Shown: positions 7,899 through 15,996 of the stretch, piece by piece
Numbering within the stretch: position 1 is the first letter of the stretch
How the letters are laid out: the number at the start of each line of letters is the position of its first letter
DNA from: Blastococcus sp. HT6-30
GTDB taxonomy: Bacteria; Actinomycetota; Actinomycetes; Mycobacteriales; Geodermatophilaceae
Reading direction: 5' to 3'
DNA: 64,000 bases
Assembly: GCF_039729015.1 (NCBI RefSeq)
Contig: NZ_CP155792.1
Location: forward strand, 1,446,001-1,510,000
Notes under the pieces: generated by a model
What the model saw: only the letters and a program-made list of their open reading frames with translations
Database searches by the model: none
Told to the model about the DNA's origin: nothing
Program-made: the position numbers and the translations under genes

Positions 7899-9050
7899 GT
7901 GCGCACCCTGCTGGTCACCGGCCCCGGTGGGGCGGGGACGTCCACCGTCGCGGCGGCCGCCGCCGTCCGTACCGCCCGTTCGGGCCGGAGCACCCTGCTG
8001 CTCTCCCGGCAACCACCCCCGGTGCCCGGCCTCGATGCGGTGCCCGGCCTGCGCGTGCAGCGGGTCGACGGACGGCGGGCGGTCGAGGAGCTCTGGGCGG
8101 CGCACGTCGCCGACCTGGGCGCGCTGCTGCCGCACCTGACGCTGCCGCCGGCCACGTCGGTGGTGCCGCCGCCGGGCGCGGAGGAGCTCGCGCTGCTCGC
8201 GGCGCTGGGCTCCGCCGACGCCGACGTGGTGGTGGTGGACGCCGGCCCGCTGCGCGACGGGCTCGCGCTGGCCGCCCTCCCCGGCACGCTGCGCTGGTGG
8301 CTGGACCAGGCGCTGCCGCCGGCGGCCCGGGCGCTGGCCGCCGTCCGGACGGCGACGGTTACCGCCGGTGCGGCCCGGCGCGGCCCGCTCGACGCCGTGC
8401 TCGAGGCCGTCCCCGCCGTCGAGCGGCTGCTGGCCCACGACCGGCTGGCCGACGCCGCGGCGACGGCGGTCTGGCTCACCGCGAGCGCGCGCGGGAACGA
8501 CGTCCCGGCGGTGCGCGGCGCGGCGACCGTCCTCGGGCTGCACGGGCTGCGGGCCGCCGCCGTGCTGCCCCGGGTGCTCCCGGCCGGAGGCCTGGGGGAG
8601 TGGTGGACCAGCCGCGCCGCCGACCAGGACGCCGCGCTCCGCGACCTGGCGGAGGTGGCCCCCGTGCACGACGTCCCGGAGCTGGCGGGGGCACCGGCCG
8701 ACGCCGACGCGGTGGCCGCGCTGCTGGACGGGCTGGAGCTGCCCTCGGCGGGGGGGCCCACGGCTCCGGTCCCGCAGCGACGGGACGGCGGCGGCTGGGG
8801 CCTCGCCCTGCCGCTGCCCTTCGCCGAGCGGGCGGCCGTGGGGCTGACCCGGTGGGGCGATGACCTCGTGGTGGCCGTGGGGCAGGATCGTCGTTCGCTG
8901 CGCCTGGACTCGTTGCTGCGCCGGTGCGAGGTGACCGGGGGACGGCTGACCGCCCCCGGCACCGCCGACGCGCGCCTCGAGGTCAGCTTCCGCGCGGATC
9001 CGCAGCAGTGGCCGGCCGACCTCCTGGCGGCCGAGGGGAGGACCACATGA
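7899..9050 (+). CDS. ArsA/GET3-like P-loop protein with degenerate Walker A
   Basis: 383 aa from GTG 7899. The N-terminus RTLLVTGPGGAGTSTVAAAA is laid out like the ArsA/MinD deviant Walker A (GKGGxGKT), but both lysines are missing: Pro replaces the signature Lys and Thr the second. A DVVVVDAG strand sits at the Walker B place, and a small C-terminal domain (LALPLPFAERAAVGLTRWGD) resembles the Hsp20-like tail of actinobacterial ArsA homologues. Position matches Rv2184c. Without the lysines ATP hydrolysis is doubtful; it may bind nucleotide or partner only. It is coupled to the next gene by an ATGA overlap. Confidence 0.75.
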   Translation: MRTLLVTGPGGAGTSTVAAAAAVRTARSGRSTLLLSRQPPPVPGLDAVPGLRVQRVDGRRAVEELWAAHVADLGALLPHLTLPPATSVVPPPGAEELALLAALGSADADVVVVDAGPLRDGLALAALPGTLRWWLDQALPPAARALAAVRTATVTAGAARRGPLDAVLEAVPAVERLLAHDRLADAAATAVWLTASARGNDVPAVRGAATVLGLHGLRAAAVLPRVLPAGGLGEWWTSRAADQDAALRDLAEVAPVHDVPELAGAPADADAVAALLDGLELPSAGGPTAPVPQRRDGGGWGLALPLPFAERAAVGLTRWGDDLVVAVGQDRRSLRLDSLLRRCEVTGGRLTAPGTADARLEVSFRADPQQWPADLLAAEGRTT

Positions 9051-9367
9051 CCACGGGTGCCGACTGGCTCGACCAGGTCCGTCGCCTCGTCGACGCCGTC
9101 CGGGCCGGCGGCGAGCGCCCCACCGGCGCGCAGGAGCACGGCAGCGACTGCCGCTGGTGCCCGGTCTGCCAGACGGGAGCCGTGCTGCGGGGCGAGCGCC
9201 CGGAGGTGACCGCCGCCCTGGCCGACGTCCTGACCACGACCGCGGCCGCCCTCCGCACGTTCGCCGACGCGCCGCGCGCCGATGCGACGGCCCCGGCGGC
9301 CAGGGCGGCCGAGGGGGAGGACGAGCCCGCCGCCCAGCCGGCCGTCCAGCGGATCGACATCGCGTGA
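9047..9367 (+). CDS. small conserved hypothetical with a CxxC motif
   Basis: 106 aa, ATG overlapping the previous stop, GTG of the next gene overlapping its own stop, so it is locked into the operon. The N-terminal half is helical (DWLDQVRRLVDAVRA), followed by HGSDCRWCPVCQTGAVLRG, a small Cys-x2-Cys-x2-Cys cluster likely to hold zinc. The tail is Ala/Glu-rich and disordered. It occupies the Rv2183c position between ArsA-like and downstream metabolic genes. No function is known to me; the operon suggests it works with the ArsA-like protein. Confidence 0.75.
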   Translation: MTTGADWLDQVRRLVDAVRAGGERPTGAQEHGSDCRWCPVCQTGAVLRGERPEVTAALADVLTTTAAALRTFADAPRADATAPAARAAEGEDEPAAQPAVQRIDIA

Positions 9368-10353
9368 TCACGCCGGACGTGACGGCCCGGCCGGCGCTGG
9401 GCATCGACATCGGCGGCACCAAGGTCGCCGGCGGGCTGGTGGCGCCCGACGGCACGATCCTGGCGACCGCACGGCGCGCCACGCCCGGCGCCTCGGTCAG
9501 CGACACCGAGGACGCGATCACGGCGGTGGTCGACGAGCTCGCCGACGGGCACGAGGGCGAGGTCGTCGGGGTCGGTGTGGGCGCCGCGGGGTGGTTCGAC
9601 CGGACCGGCGACACGGTGCTGTTCAGCCCGCACCTGGCCTGGCGGAACTCGACGCTGCGCAAGGACCTCGGTGCCCGGCTGCAGCGCCCGCTGTGGGTGG
9701 GCAACGACGCGGACGCCGCGGCCTGGGCGGAGTACCGCTACGGCGCCGCGCGGGGGGCCGATCTCGCCCTGATGATCACGCTGGGGACCGGGATCGGCGG
9801 TGGCATCGTGCTCGACGGGCGGCTGCGTCGCGGTTCCCACGGGGTGGCGGGGGAGTGGGGGCACATGCGCGTCGTGCCCGACGGGCGGCTCTGCGCCTGC
9901 GGCAACCGCGGGTGCTGGGAGCAGTACGCCAGCGGCACGGCGCTCGGGCAGACCGCGCGGGAGGTCGCCGCCACCTCACCGGCCGCCGCGGCGCTGCTGC
10001 TGGAACGGGTCCACTGCGAGCCCGGCCGGCTGACCGGTGAGGACGTCGCCCGGGCCGCTCACGACGGCGACCCGCTGGCCCTCGAGCTGGTCACCGAGGT
10101 CGGGTACTGGCTGGGCCAGGGCATCGCCGACCTGGCGGCCGTCCTCGACCCCGAGGTCGTGGTGATCGGCGGCGGGGTCAGCGTGCTGGGCGAGATGGTG
10201 CTCGGCCCCGCGCGGGAGCGGCTCGAGCGGGCCCTGCCCGGCCGCGGGTTCCGGCCCGGGCCCCGGATCGTGGCCGCCGACCTGGGGGCGCAGGCCGGCA
10301 TCGTCGGCGCCGCCGACCTCGTGCGCCGGGCCGTCGCGGAGGGCGAAAGCTAG
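9364..10353 (+). CDS. glk: ROK-family glucokinase
   Basis: 329 aa. ATP site DIGGTK (residues 15-20); catalytic Asp in GNDADAAA; GTGIGGG; and the ROK zinc motif CACGNRGCWEQYASG around residues 178-192. Such proteins phosphorylate glucose at the 6-OH with ATP; ROK repressors carry an extra N-terminal HTH, which is absent. The GTG start overlaps the previous stop. The gene ends 4 nt inside the convergent membrane-protein gene (shared CTAG). Glucose is the most likely sugar; other hexoses or N-acetyl sugars are possible. Confidence 0.87.
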   Translation: MITPDVTARPALGIDIGGTKVAGGLVAPDGTILATARRATPGASVSDTEDAITAVVDELADGHEGEVVGVGVGAAGWFDRTGDTVLFSPHLAWRNSTLRKDLGARLQRPLWVGNDADAAAWAEYRYGAARGADLALMITLGTGIGGGIVLDGRLRRGSHGVAGEWGHMRVVPDGRLCACGNRGCWEQYASGTALGQTAREVAATSPAAAALLLERVHCEPGRLTGEDVARAAHDGDPLALELVTEVGYWLGQGIADLAAVLDPEVVVIGGGVSVLGEMVLGPARERLERALPGRGFRPGPRIVAADLGAQAGIVGAADLVRRAVAEGES

Positions 10354-11033
10354 ACGACGGCGCCGTCGTCGCCGTCGTCGGCCGAGCGGTCACGCATCCG
10401 GGAGACGAGCAGTGCGACCCCGCCGGCGACCACCGCCACGCCGACCACCAGGCCGGCGTCGGCGGACAGGCCGATCACCGCGGGCGCGCCGATGAGCAGG
10501 ATGCCCGCCGCCACCAGCAGCACCGCGTAGAGCGCCGCCGGGGCCGGCACGGGCAGCGGGGGTGGCGGCGGGGGCTCGTAGTGCTCCTCGGGCCGGTCGA
10601 GCACCGGCACCTCGTGCGGCGCAGGCGGAGGGCCCGCGGCCGGCTCCTCGTCGACGGCGGTGCGGCCGTGCTCCGCCTCGAAGGCGGCCACGATCCGCCG
10701 CCACTCGGCGTCCTCGTCGACGTCGCGACCGGCCGGTCGGCGGGCGGGGCGCGGCTCGGGCGGGTGCTCGTCGGCGTGCTGCTCCACCAGCCCGCGTGCC
10801 TCGGCCTGCCGGGCGCGGTCGACGAACAGCCGGTCCGACGGCGGGCTCGGCAGGAACACCGAGCGGGTGTAGGGCGCGACGTCCGCGGCCGGCTCCAGGT
10901 AGGCGGCGATGCCCGCGGCCTCGAGGACGTCGAGCAGGTGCTCGCCCACGCGGGGGTCGACGTCCCGCACCGGGCTCCACAGCGCGGCGTCCAGGCCGTT
11001 GTCGCGGCGGCCCCGTCCCCGCCGGTCGTTCAT
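10350..11033 (-). CDS. hypothetical membrane protein with two C-terminal TM helices
   Basis: 227 aa. Soluble N-terminal half (residues 1-145) begins LDAALWSPVRDVDPRVGEHL, then AYTRSVFLPS-like text and a helical segment EWRRIVAAFEAEHG. A Pro-rich linker (PPPPPPLPVPAPAA) leads to two membrane helices (about 170-190 and 197-213) and a short acidic tail. The N-terminal wording with LLDVLEAAGIAAYLEP suggests a small alpha/beta domain; no enzyme motif is seen. It is coupled to the upstream esterase by an ATGA overlap. Confidence 0.75.
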   Translation of the reverse strand: MNDRRGRGRRDNGLDAALWSPVRDVDPRVGEHLLDVLEAAGIAAYLEPAADVAPYTRSVFLPSPPSDRLFVDRARQAEARGLVEQHADEHPPEPRPARRPAGRDVDEDAEWRRIVAAFEAEHGRTAVDEEPAAGPPPAPHEVPVLDRPEEHYEPPPPPPLPVPAPAALYAVLLVAAGILLIGAPAVIGLSADAGLVVGVAVVAGGVALLVSRMRDRSADDGDDGAVV

Positions 11034-11848
11034 CGGCGGTCCGCCGCGGGCGCGCCGGGCTCGCCGGCGGGTACGCGGGAGCGGATCCACTCCGCGCTCC
11101 GGCTGAAGATCAGCGGAGCGTCGTTGTCGAGGGTCGCCACGTGGTAGCTGTGCTCCAGCAAGACCTCGGTGGTGTCCGTGCTGCCCACCCCGGCGAGCAG
11201 GATCGTGCTGTTGACCGGCTCGACGACGTGGTCCTCGGCGCTGTGGAAGACGATGACCGGTGCAGTCACCCGGCACAGGTCGGCGCGGGTGGCGGCCCAC
11301 AGGCGGCGCAGCTGCATCATCGCCCGGGTCGGCAGCTTGGGATAGGCCAGCTCGGTGACGCCCGGCTTCTTGATGTCGCTGGCGATCGGCGCCCAGCTGG
11401 GGGTGAGCCGCGACAGCAGGGGCAGCAGCTTCGCGTCGAGCCGCTGGGTCAGCAGCGCCGGGTTCACCAGCAGGAGGCCGGCGACGTCGTCGGGGCGGAC
11501 CTCGGCCAGCCGGGTGGCCAGCGTGCCGCCCATCGACAGCCCGGCGACGAACACCCGGTCGCAGACCGCGGCCAGCTCGTCGAAGGCGCCCTCGACCGTC
11601 GCCGTCCACTGGTCGGAGGTGCTGGTGTTGCAGTCCTGCCAGCGGGTGCCGTGACCGGGGAGCAGCGGGCACCGGACGGCGAAGCCCTCGGCGGCCAGGT
11701 GCTCCCCCCAGCGCCGCATGCTCATCGGCGTTCCGGTGAACCCGTGGACCAGCAGCACACCGGTGCGGCCCTCGGGCCCGTCGCCACCGGGGAAGTCGAA
11801 CGGTTCTGCACCGGGCATGACCTCGGGTAGGGGGGTCGGTCCGGGCAC
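11030..11848 (-). CDS. alpha/beta hydrolase, carboxylesterase/monoacylglycerol lipase type
   Basis: 272 aa, GTG start with AGGAGGAGC upstream. Oxyanion loop VLLVHGFTGTP, nucleophile elbow GLSMGG, acid in FHSAEDHVVEP and His in LEHSYHVATLDND: a complete Ser-Asp-His triad. The HSYHVATLD wording is that of bacterial Est30-like carboxylesterases and monoacylglycerol lipases, which cut short to medium acyl esters in the cytosol. Divergent from plsC, so acyl-lipid turnover is plausible but unproven. Its stop overlaps the start of the membrane-protein gene. Confidence 0.85.
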   Translation of the reverse strand: MPGPTPLPEVMPGAEPFDFPGGDGPEGRTGVLLVHGFTGTPMSMRRWGEHLAAEGFAVRCPLLPGHGTRWQDCNTSTSDQWTATVEGAFDELAAVCDRVFVAGLSMGGTLATRLAEVRPDDVAGLLLVNPALLTQRLDAKLLPLLSRLTPSWAPIASDIKKPGVTELAYPKLPTRAMMQLRRLWAATRADLCRVTAPVIVFHSAEDHVVEPVNSTILLAGVGSTDTTEVLLEHSYHVATLDNDAPLIFSRSAEWIRSRVPAGEPGAPAADRR

Positions 11849-11934
11849 GGTGCTCCTCCTCGGCGTCCGGCGTCGACGCCGGTGTCGGCTACCTCACGGT
11901 GGTGCTCCGATTGTGATCCGGGCCCCAGGCTCCC

Positions 11935-11940
11935 TAGTCT
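11935..11940 (+). promoter_or_regulatory. -10 box before plsC
   Basis: TAGTCT lies 19 nt before the GTG at 11960. With a start near 11948 the leader would be about 12 nt and include GAGGGAGG. Confidence 0.4.
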
Positions 11941-11959
11941 GGCAGTTCCCGAGGGAGGC

Positions 11960-12721
11960 GTGTTGTTCTACTGGTTCCTCAAGTTCGTCGCGATCGGCCC
12001 GCCGGCGCGGGTCGTCTTCCGCCCGAAGGTGGAAGGCATCGAGAACGTGCCCGCGACGGGCGCCGTGATCCTCGCGAGCAACCACCTGTCCGCGGCCGAC
12101 TGGATCTTCATGCCGCTGCAGCTGAGGCGACGGGTCACCTTCCTCGCCAAGGCGGAGTACTTCACCGGCACCGGCGTGAAGGGGTTCCTGCAGCGGGCGT
12201 TCTTCTCCGGGGCCGGGCAGGTGCCGATCGACCGCTCCAGCGCGTCGGCCGCCGAGGGCGCCATCCGGACCGGCATCCGCATCCTGCGCGAGGGCAAGGT
12301 GCTCGGCATCTACCCGGAGGGCACCCGCTCGCCCGACGGGCGGCTCTACCGCGGCAAGATCGGTGTGGCGCGGATGGCGCTGGAGACCGGGGCGCCCGTC
12401 GTCCCGGTGGCCATGGTCTACACCTCCCGGCGGCTCCCGTTCGGCAAGAAGCTCACCCAGGTGCGGATCCGGATCGGGAAGCCGCTGACCTTCAGCCGGT
12501 ACGAAGGCCTCTCCGGTGACCGCTTCGTCGAGCGGTCGATCACGGACGAGATCATGTACGAGATCATGACGCTGTCGGGCCAGGAGTACGTCGACGTCTA
12601 CGGCGCCACGGTGAAGAAGGCGATGGACGCCACCGGGGCCACCGCCAACGAGGTCATCGCCACGCTGCAGCCGCCGGCCACCGAGGCCGCCGACCGCGCT
12701 CCCACGACGCTCGCCGGCTGA
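11960..12721 (+). CDS. plsC: 1-acyl-sn-glycerol-3-phosphate acyltransferase (PlsC family)
   Basis: 253 aa. Acyltransferase block I is NHLSAADW (catalytic His, Asp four residues on), block II GQVPIDRS, block III YPEGTRSPDG, block IV VVPVAMV. It transfers an acyl chain to lysophosphatidate at the inner membrane face. It occupies the Rv2182c position. The start is uncertain: GAGGGAGG ends only one nt before GTG 11960 and four before TTG 11963. The C-terminal 40 residues are Ala-rich and variable. Specific substrate could also be a glycolipid, as several actinobacterial paralogues acylate PIMs. Confidence 0.88.
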   Translation: MLFYWFLKFVAIGPPARVVFRPKVEGIENVPATGAVILASNHLSAADWIFMPLQLRRRVTFLAKAEYFTGTGVKGFLQRAFFSGAGQVPIDRSSASAAEGAIRTGIRILREGKVLGIYPEGTRSPDGRLYRGKIGVARMALETGAPVVPVAMVYTSRRLPFGKKLTQVRIRIGKPLTFSRYEGLSGDRFVERSITDEIMYEIMTLSGQEYVDVYGATVKKAMDATGATANEVIATLQPPATEAADRAPTTLAG

Positions 12722-12778
12722 GGCCGGCCGCCGGCCGCCGGGCACCGAGGCGCCGTTCGTGGGTGACCGGCCGCTTCG

Positions 12779-13375
12779 TCAGCGGGGCAGCACGCGGTCG
12801 AGGACGTCGCGCAGCAGCGCGAGCAGCTCCGACCGGGGCATCGTGGGCTCCAGCACCCACTGCGCGACCAGCTCCTCGGTGAACGCGAAGAACGCCAGCA
12901 CGAGCTGCCGGCGCCGGGCGTCGCCCGGGAGGCCGAGGGTCTGCAGCCCGACCTCGACCAGTCGGCCGCGGATCTCCTCGTACACCTCGGCCACCCAGGG
13001 ATCGCCGCCGGCGGCGCCGCGCACGAACGCCAGGTGGGTCTCCCGGAAGGTCTCCACCCAGCCGACGTAGCGGTCGAGCATCCCGTCGACGGTGTCGTCG
13101 CCGGCGTCCGGGGCGGGCGGGCCCGGCCGGGGGAGCAGGTGGTCCCACAGCAGGTCGGCCGCGGCCCGGGTGACGGCGGCGTAGTAGTCCCGCTTGCTGG
13201 GGAAGTAGTGGAACAGCAGGCTGCGGCTGATGCCGGCGCGGCGGGCCACCTCGTCGATGGTCAGCTCCTGCACCGGTGTGGTGGGGAGCAGCTCGAGCCC
13301 GATCTGCACCAGCTGCGCCCGCCGGTCACCCGCCGACCGCCGGCCTCGCCCCGGCGGGGACGGAGGAGCCGTCAT
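12779..13375 (-). CDS. TetR-family regulator
   Basis: 198 aa, ATG start. N-terminal DNA-binding domain TIDEVARRAGISRSLLFHYF followed by PSKRDYYAAV is a canonical TetR helix-turn-helix. The C-terminal ligand domain is helical. It is the last gene of the minus-strand TetR-hydrolase-monooxygenase run and probably controls it; the paired palindromes at 15915-15963 are the natural candidate operators. Inducer unknown, likely a ketone or related hydrophobic compound (inference). Confidence 0.85.
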   Translation of the reverse strand: MTAPPSPPGRGRRSAGDRRAQLVQIGLELLPTTPVQELTIDEVARRAGISRSLLFHYFPSKRDYYAAVTRAAADLLWDHLLPRPGPPAPDAGDDTVDGMLDRYVGWVETFRETHLAFVRGAAGGDPWVAEVYEEIRGRLVEVGLQTLGLPGDARRRQLVLAFFAFTEELVAQWVLEPTMPRSELLALLRDVLDRVLPR

Positions 13376-13391
13376 GCCCGCGTCCCCGGTG

Positions 13392-14351
13392 TCACGCCAC
13401 CGCCCGCTCGGCGGCGGCCTCGGCCACGAGCCGCAGCAACCCGTCGACGACCAGCTGCGGGCGCTCCTGGGGCAGCATGTGGCCGGTGCGCTCGGCCCGG
13501 TGCAGCCGGGCCTCGGGCAGCGCCTCGCTCAGCTGCCTGCTGTGCCGCGGCGGCGTGAGCTTGTCGCTGTCCCCGACGAAGATCTCCAGCGGCACCCGGG
13601 AGAGCGCTGCGAGCTCCGTGCGCTTGTCGTGGTCGCCGAGCGCAGGCATGAACTCGATGAACGAGCGCAGGGTCGACGCGTGCATGATCTCCGCCCCGGC
13701 CAGCACCATCTCGTCGGTCGCGTCGGCGCCGTAGAGCAGCTCGCGGACCACCTTGCGGTGTCGCGGCGAGGACGGCGGCACCAGGGTGCGCAGCTTCTCC
13801 AGGACGCGCGCCCCGGCCAGTGCGGCGTTCAGCGCGCCCGGGCGCAGCCTGGCCATGCGGCCGGCCGCCGACCGGGGGTCGGAGGTGAGGTCGCCGGCCG
13901 ACGTGGCGACCAGCGCGACGCCGGCGACCCGGTCGCCGAACAGCTCGGGCCGGGCGGCGGCGAGGCACATGATCGTCATGCCCCCCATCGAGTGTCCGCC
14001 CAGGATCACCGGCCCGGTCGGCGCCAGCTGGTGCAGCACGTCGGCGAGGTCGGCGCCGAGCCGGTCGAGGCTGAGCGCCGGCTCCGGGTGCCGGGGAGAG
14101 GCCCAGGTGGACCGCCCGTGGCCGCGCTGATCGTAGCGGACCAGGCGCAGCTCGCCGCCGGCGACCCGGTCGGCGAGCAGCGTGGCGACGTCGTCCCAGG
14201 CGGCCTGCGACAGCGTCCAGCCGTGGGCCAGGACCACGGTCACCGGTGCGCACTCCGCCCCCTCCACCGTGGCGTGCAGCCGGGCGCCGTCGCCGGTCCG
14301 GACGGCGGCGGTGCGCCTGCAGACGGTGCGGGACGGGACCGTCGCGCTCAC
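13392..14351 (-). CDS. alpha/beta hydrolase of the monooxygenase cassette
   Basis: 319 aa, GTG start overlapping the monooxygenase stop (GTGA). Motifs: VVLAHGWTLS (oxyanion), RYDQRGHGRS, nucleophile GGHSMGGMT, acid in EIFVGDSDKLTP, His in ERTGHMLPQE. Complete triad and normal length for an epoxide-hydrolase/esterase fold. In Baeyer-Villiger pathways the ester or lactone made by the oxygenase is opened by such a hydrolase, so that is the probable job. No haloalkane or epoxide lid residues can be assigned with certainty. Confidence 0.82.
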   Translation of the reverse strand: MSATVPSRTVCRRTAAVRTGDGARLHATVEGAECAPVTVVLAHGWTLSQAAWDDVATLLADRVAGGELRLVRYDQRGHGRSTWASPRHPEPALSLDRLGADLADVLHQLAPTGPVILGGHSMGGMTIMCLAAARPELFGDRVAGVALVATSAGDLTSDPRSAAGRMARLRPGALNAALAGARVLEKLRTLVPPSSPRHRKVVRELLYGADATDEMVLAGAEIMHASTLRSFIEFMPALGDHDKRTELAALSRVPLEIFVGDSDKLTPPRHSRQLSEALPEARLHRAERTGHMLPQERPQLVVDGLLRLVAEAAAERAVA

Positions 14352-15889
14352 GCGGCCTCCTCCGGACGGGCCGGCGCGGCGGCCGGGATGCCGACGTAGT
14401 TCTCCCGGTCCAGCGACCGGGTGAGCTTCCGGAACCGGAAGGTGAAATCGGGCCACAGCGTGGTGTTGTGGCCGTGGCGGTCCAGGTACCAGCTGGCGCA
14501 GCCCCCGGCGAGCCAGACGGTGTTCTTCGACTTCTCCGCGATCAGCGCCCGGTAGGCCTCCTGCGCGGCCGGCGTCGTCTCCAGCACGGCCAGGCCCTCG
14601 GCGTCCATGGTGCGCAGCGCGTGGTCGACGTAGGCGACCTGCGACTCGATCATGTAGACCATCGACGTGTGGCCGACGCCCACGTTCGGGCCGACCAGCA
14701 GGAACAGGTTGGGGAAACCCGCGACCGTCGTGCTGCGGTTGCTCACCATCCCCTCGTCCCACACCTCGGCGAGCGTGCGCCCGTCGCGCCCGGCGATCCT
14801 CCCGGCGATGGGCAGGTCGGTGACGGCGAAGCCGGTGGCGAGCACGATCGTGTCGGTGGGCCGCTCGATGCCGTCGGTGGTGACGATCGACCGCGGCCGC
14901 ACCTCGGCGATGCCGGCGGTGACCAGCTCGGCGTTGGGCGCCGCCACGGCCCGGAAGTAGTCGTTGCTGATCAGGATGCGCTTGCAGCCGATCGTGTAGT
15001 CCGGCGTCAGCGCCTTCCGCAGCCTCGGATCGCGGACCTGGCGCTCCAGGTGCGCCTTCGCCAGCCGGCCGACGGGCTTCAGGAGCGCCCGACGCTTGGC
15101 CATGCCGATCACCAGGATCTCGCGGGACGTGTAGAGCAGGCCGCGGATCGCCCGCTGGAGGCCGGGCACCATCCGGTAGAGGCGCTGCGCCCACGGCTGC
15201 ACCGGGTGGTCGGTGCGCGGGACCACCCACGCGGGCGTGCGCTGGTAGACGGCGATGCTCTCCACCTCCGGCTGGATGGCCGGCACGATCTGGATCGCCG
15301 AGGCGCCGGTGCCGATGACGGCGACCTTCTCCCCGGTGATGTCGTGCGAGGCGTCCCAGCGCGCCGAGTGCATGACCGTGCCCTCGAACCCGTCCAGGCC
15401 CGGGATGTCCGGGTACGTCGGATCGGCCAGCGCACCGGCCGCCGACACGAGCACCTGCGCGCGGAAGCTCCCGGCCGACGTCGCCACCAGCCAGCAGCGC
15501 GCGCCGTCGTCCCAGCGGGCGGAGGTGACGTCGGCGCCGAAGACGCAGTGCTCGCGGACGCCGAACCGCTCGGCCGTCGCCCGGAGGTAGGCATGGATCT
15601 CGGGCTGCTGCGAGTAGGAGCGCGGCCAGTCGGGATTCGGGGCGAACGAGTACGAGTACAGGTGCGACTGCACGTCGCACGCCGCGCCCGGATAGGTGTT
15701 GTCCCGCCAGGTGCCGCCGACGTCGTCGGCCCGCTCCAGCAGCAGGAAGTCGGTCTCCCCCCGCCCGCGGAGGGTGATGGCCATCGCCAGGCCGGCGAAG
15801 CCGGAGCCGATGATCGCCACCCGGACCTCCCGGGCCGGCGTCCCCGACTGGGCGGAGGGCGCGGACTGTGTCTCGATCACGCTGGTCAC
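14348..15889 (-). CDS. Baeyer-Villiger flavin monooxygenase
   Basis: 513 aa from GTG 15889, preferred because AAGGAG lies 10 nt upstream; an earlier TTG (15925) lies inside the operator palindrome and has no ribosome site. FAD site GSGFAG (28-33), NADPH site GTGASA (193-198) and the Baeyer-Villiger fingerprint FxGxxxHxxxW as FEGTVMHSARWD (168-179). These enzymes insert oxygen next to a ketone, giving an ester or lactone, with NADPH and O2. Together with the hydrolase and SDR genes it suggests ketone degradation. In mycobacteria similar proteins (EtaA, MymA) also act on thioamides. Confidence 0.85.
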   Translation of the reverse strand: MTSVIETQSAPSAQSGTPAREVRVAIIGSGFAGLAMAITLRGRGETDFLLLERADDVGGTWRDNTYPGAACDVQSHLYSYSFAPNPDWPRSYSQQPEIHAYLRATAERFGVREHCVFGADVTSARWDDGARCWLVATSAGSFRAQVLVSAAGALADPTYPDIPGLDGFEGTVMHSARWDASHDITGEKVAVIGTGASAIQIVPAIQPEVESIAVYQRTPAWVVPRTDHPVQPWAQRLYRMVPGLQRAIRGLLYTSREILVIGMAKRRALLKPVGRLAKAHLERQVRDPRLRKALTPDYTIGCKRILISNDYFRAVAAPNAELVTAGIAEVRPRSIVTTDGIERPTDTIVLATGFAVTDLPIAGRIAGRDGRTLAEVWDEGMVSNRSTTVAGFPNLFLLVGPNVGVGHTSMVYMIESQVAYVDHALRTMDAEGLAVLETTPAAQEAYRALIAEKSKNTVWLAGGCASWYLDRHGHNTTLWPDFTFRFRKLTRSLDRENYVGIPAAAPARPEEAA

Positions 15890-15914
15890 CTCGGGCTGGC
15901 TCCTTCCCTCCGGC

Positions 15915-15963
15915 TTGCTGAGCAACGCTCAACAAGCTACAACAATGGTTGAGCAGTGCTCAA
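15915..15963. promoter_or_regulatory. paired palindromic operators in the divergent promoter
   Basis: Two sites share the core TGAGC-N3-GCTCA. Site 1 spans 15915-15935 (TTG-C-TGAGC-AAC-GCTCA-A-CAA). Site 2 is a perfect TTGAGC-AGT-GCTCAA at 15949-15963. The centres are 31 bp apart, three helical turns, so two dimers could bind on one face. They lie between the monooxygenase and the SDR gene. The neighbouring TetR protein is the likely ligand (inference). Confidence 0.7.
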
Positions 15964-15996
15964 GATGAGCGCGACCATCCCCGGAGGAGCACGTCC

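Noticed and set aside
14352..15935. Minus-strand frame running on from the hydrolase through the monooxygenase
   Set aside because: The upstream 500 codons are Arg/Gly/Ala-rich shadow text; the hydrolase start at 14351 overlaps the monooxygenase stop, a normal junction.
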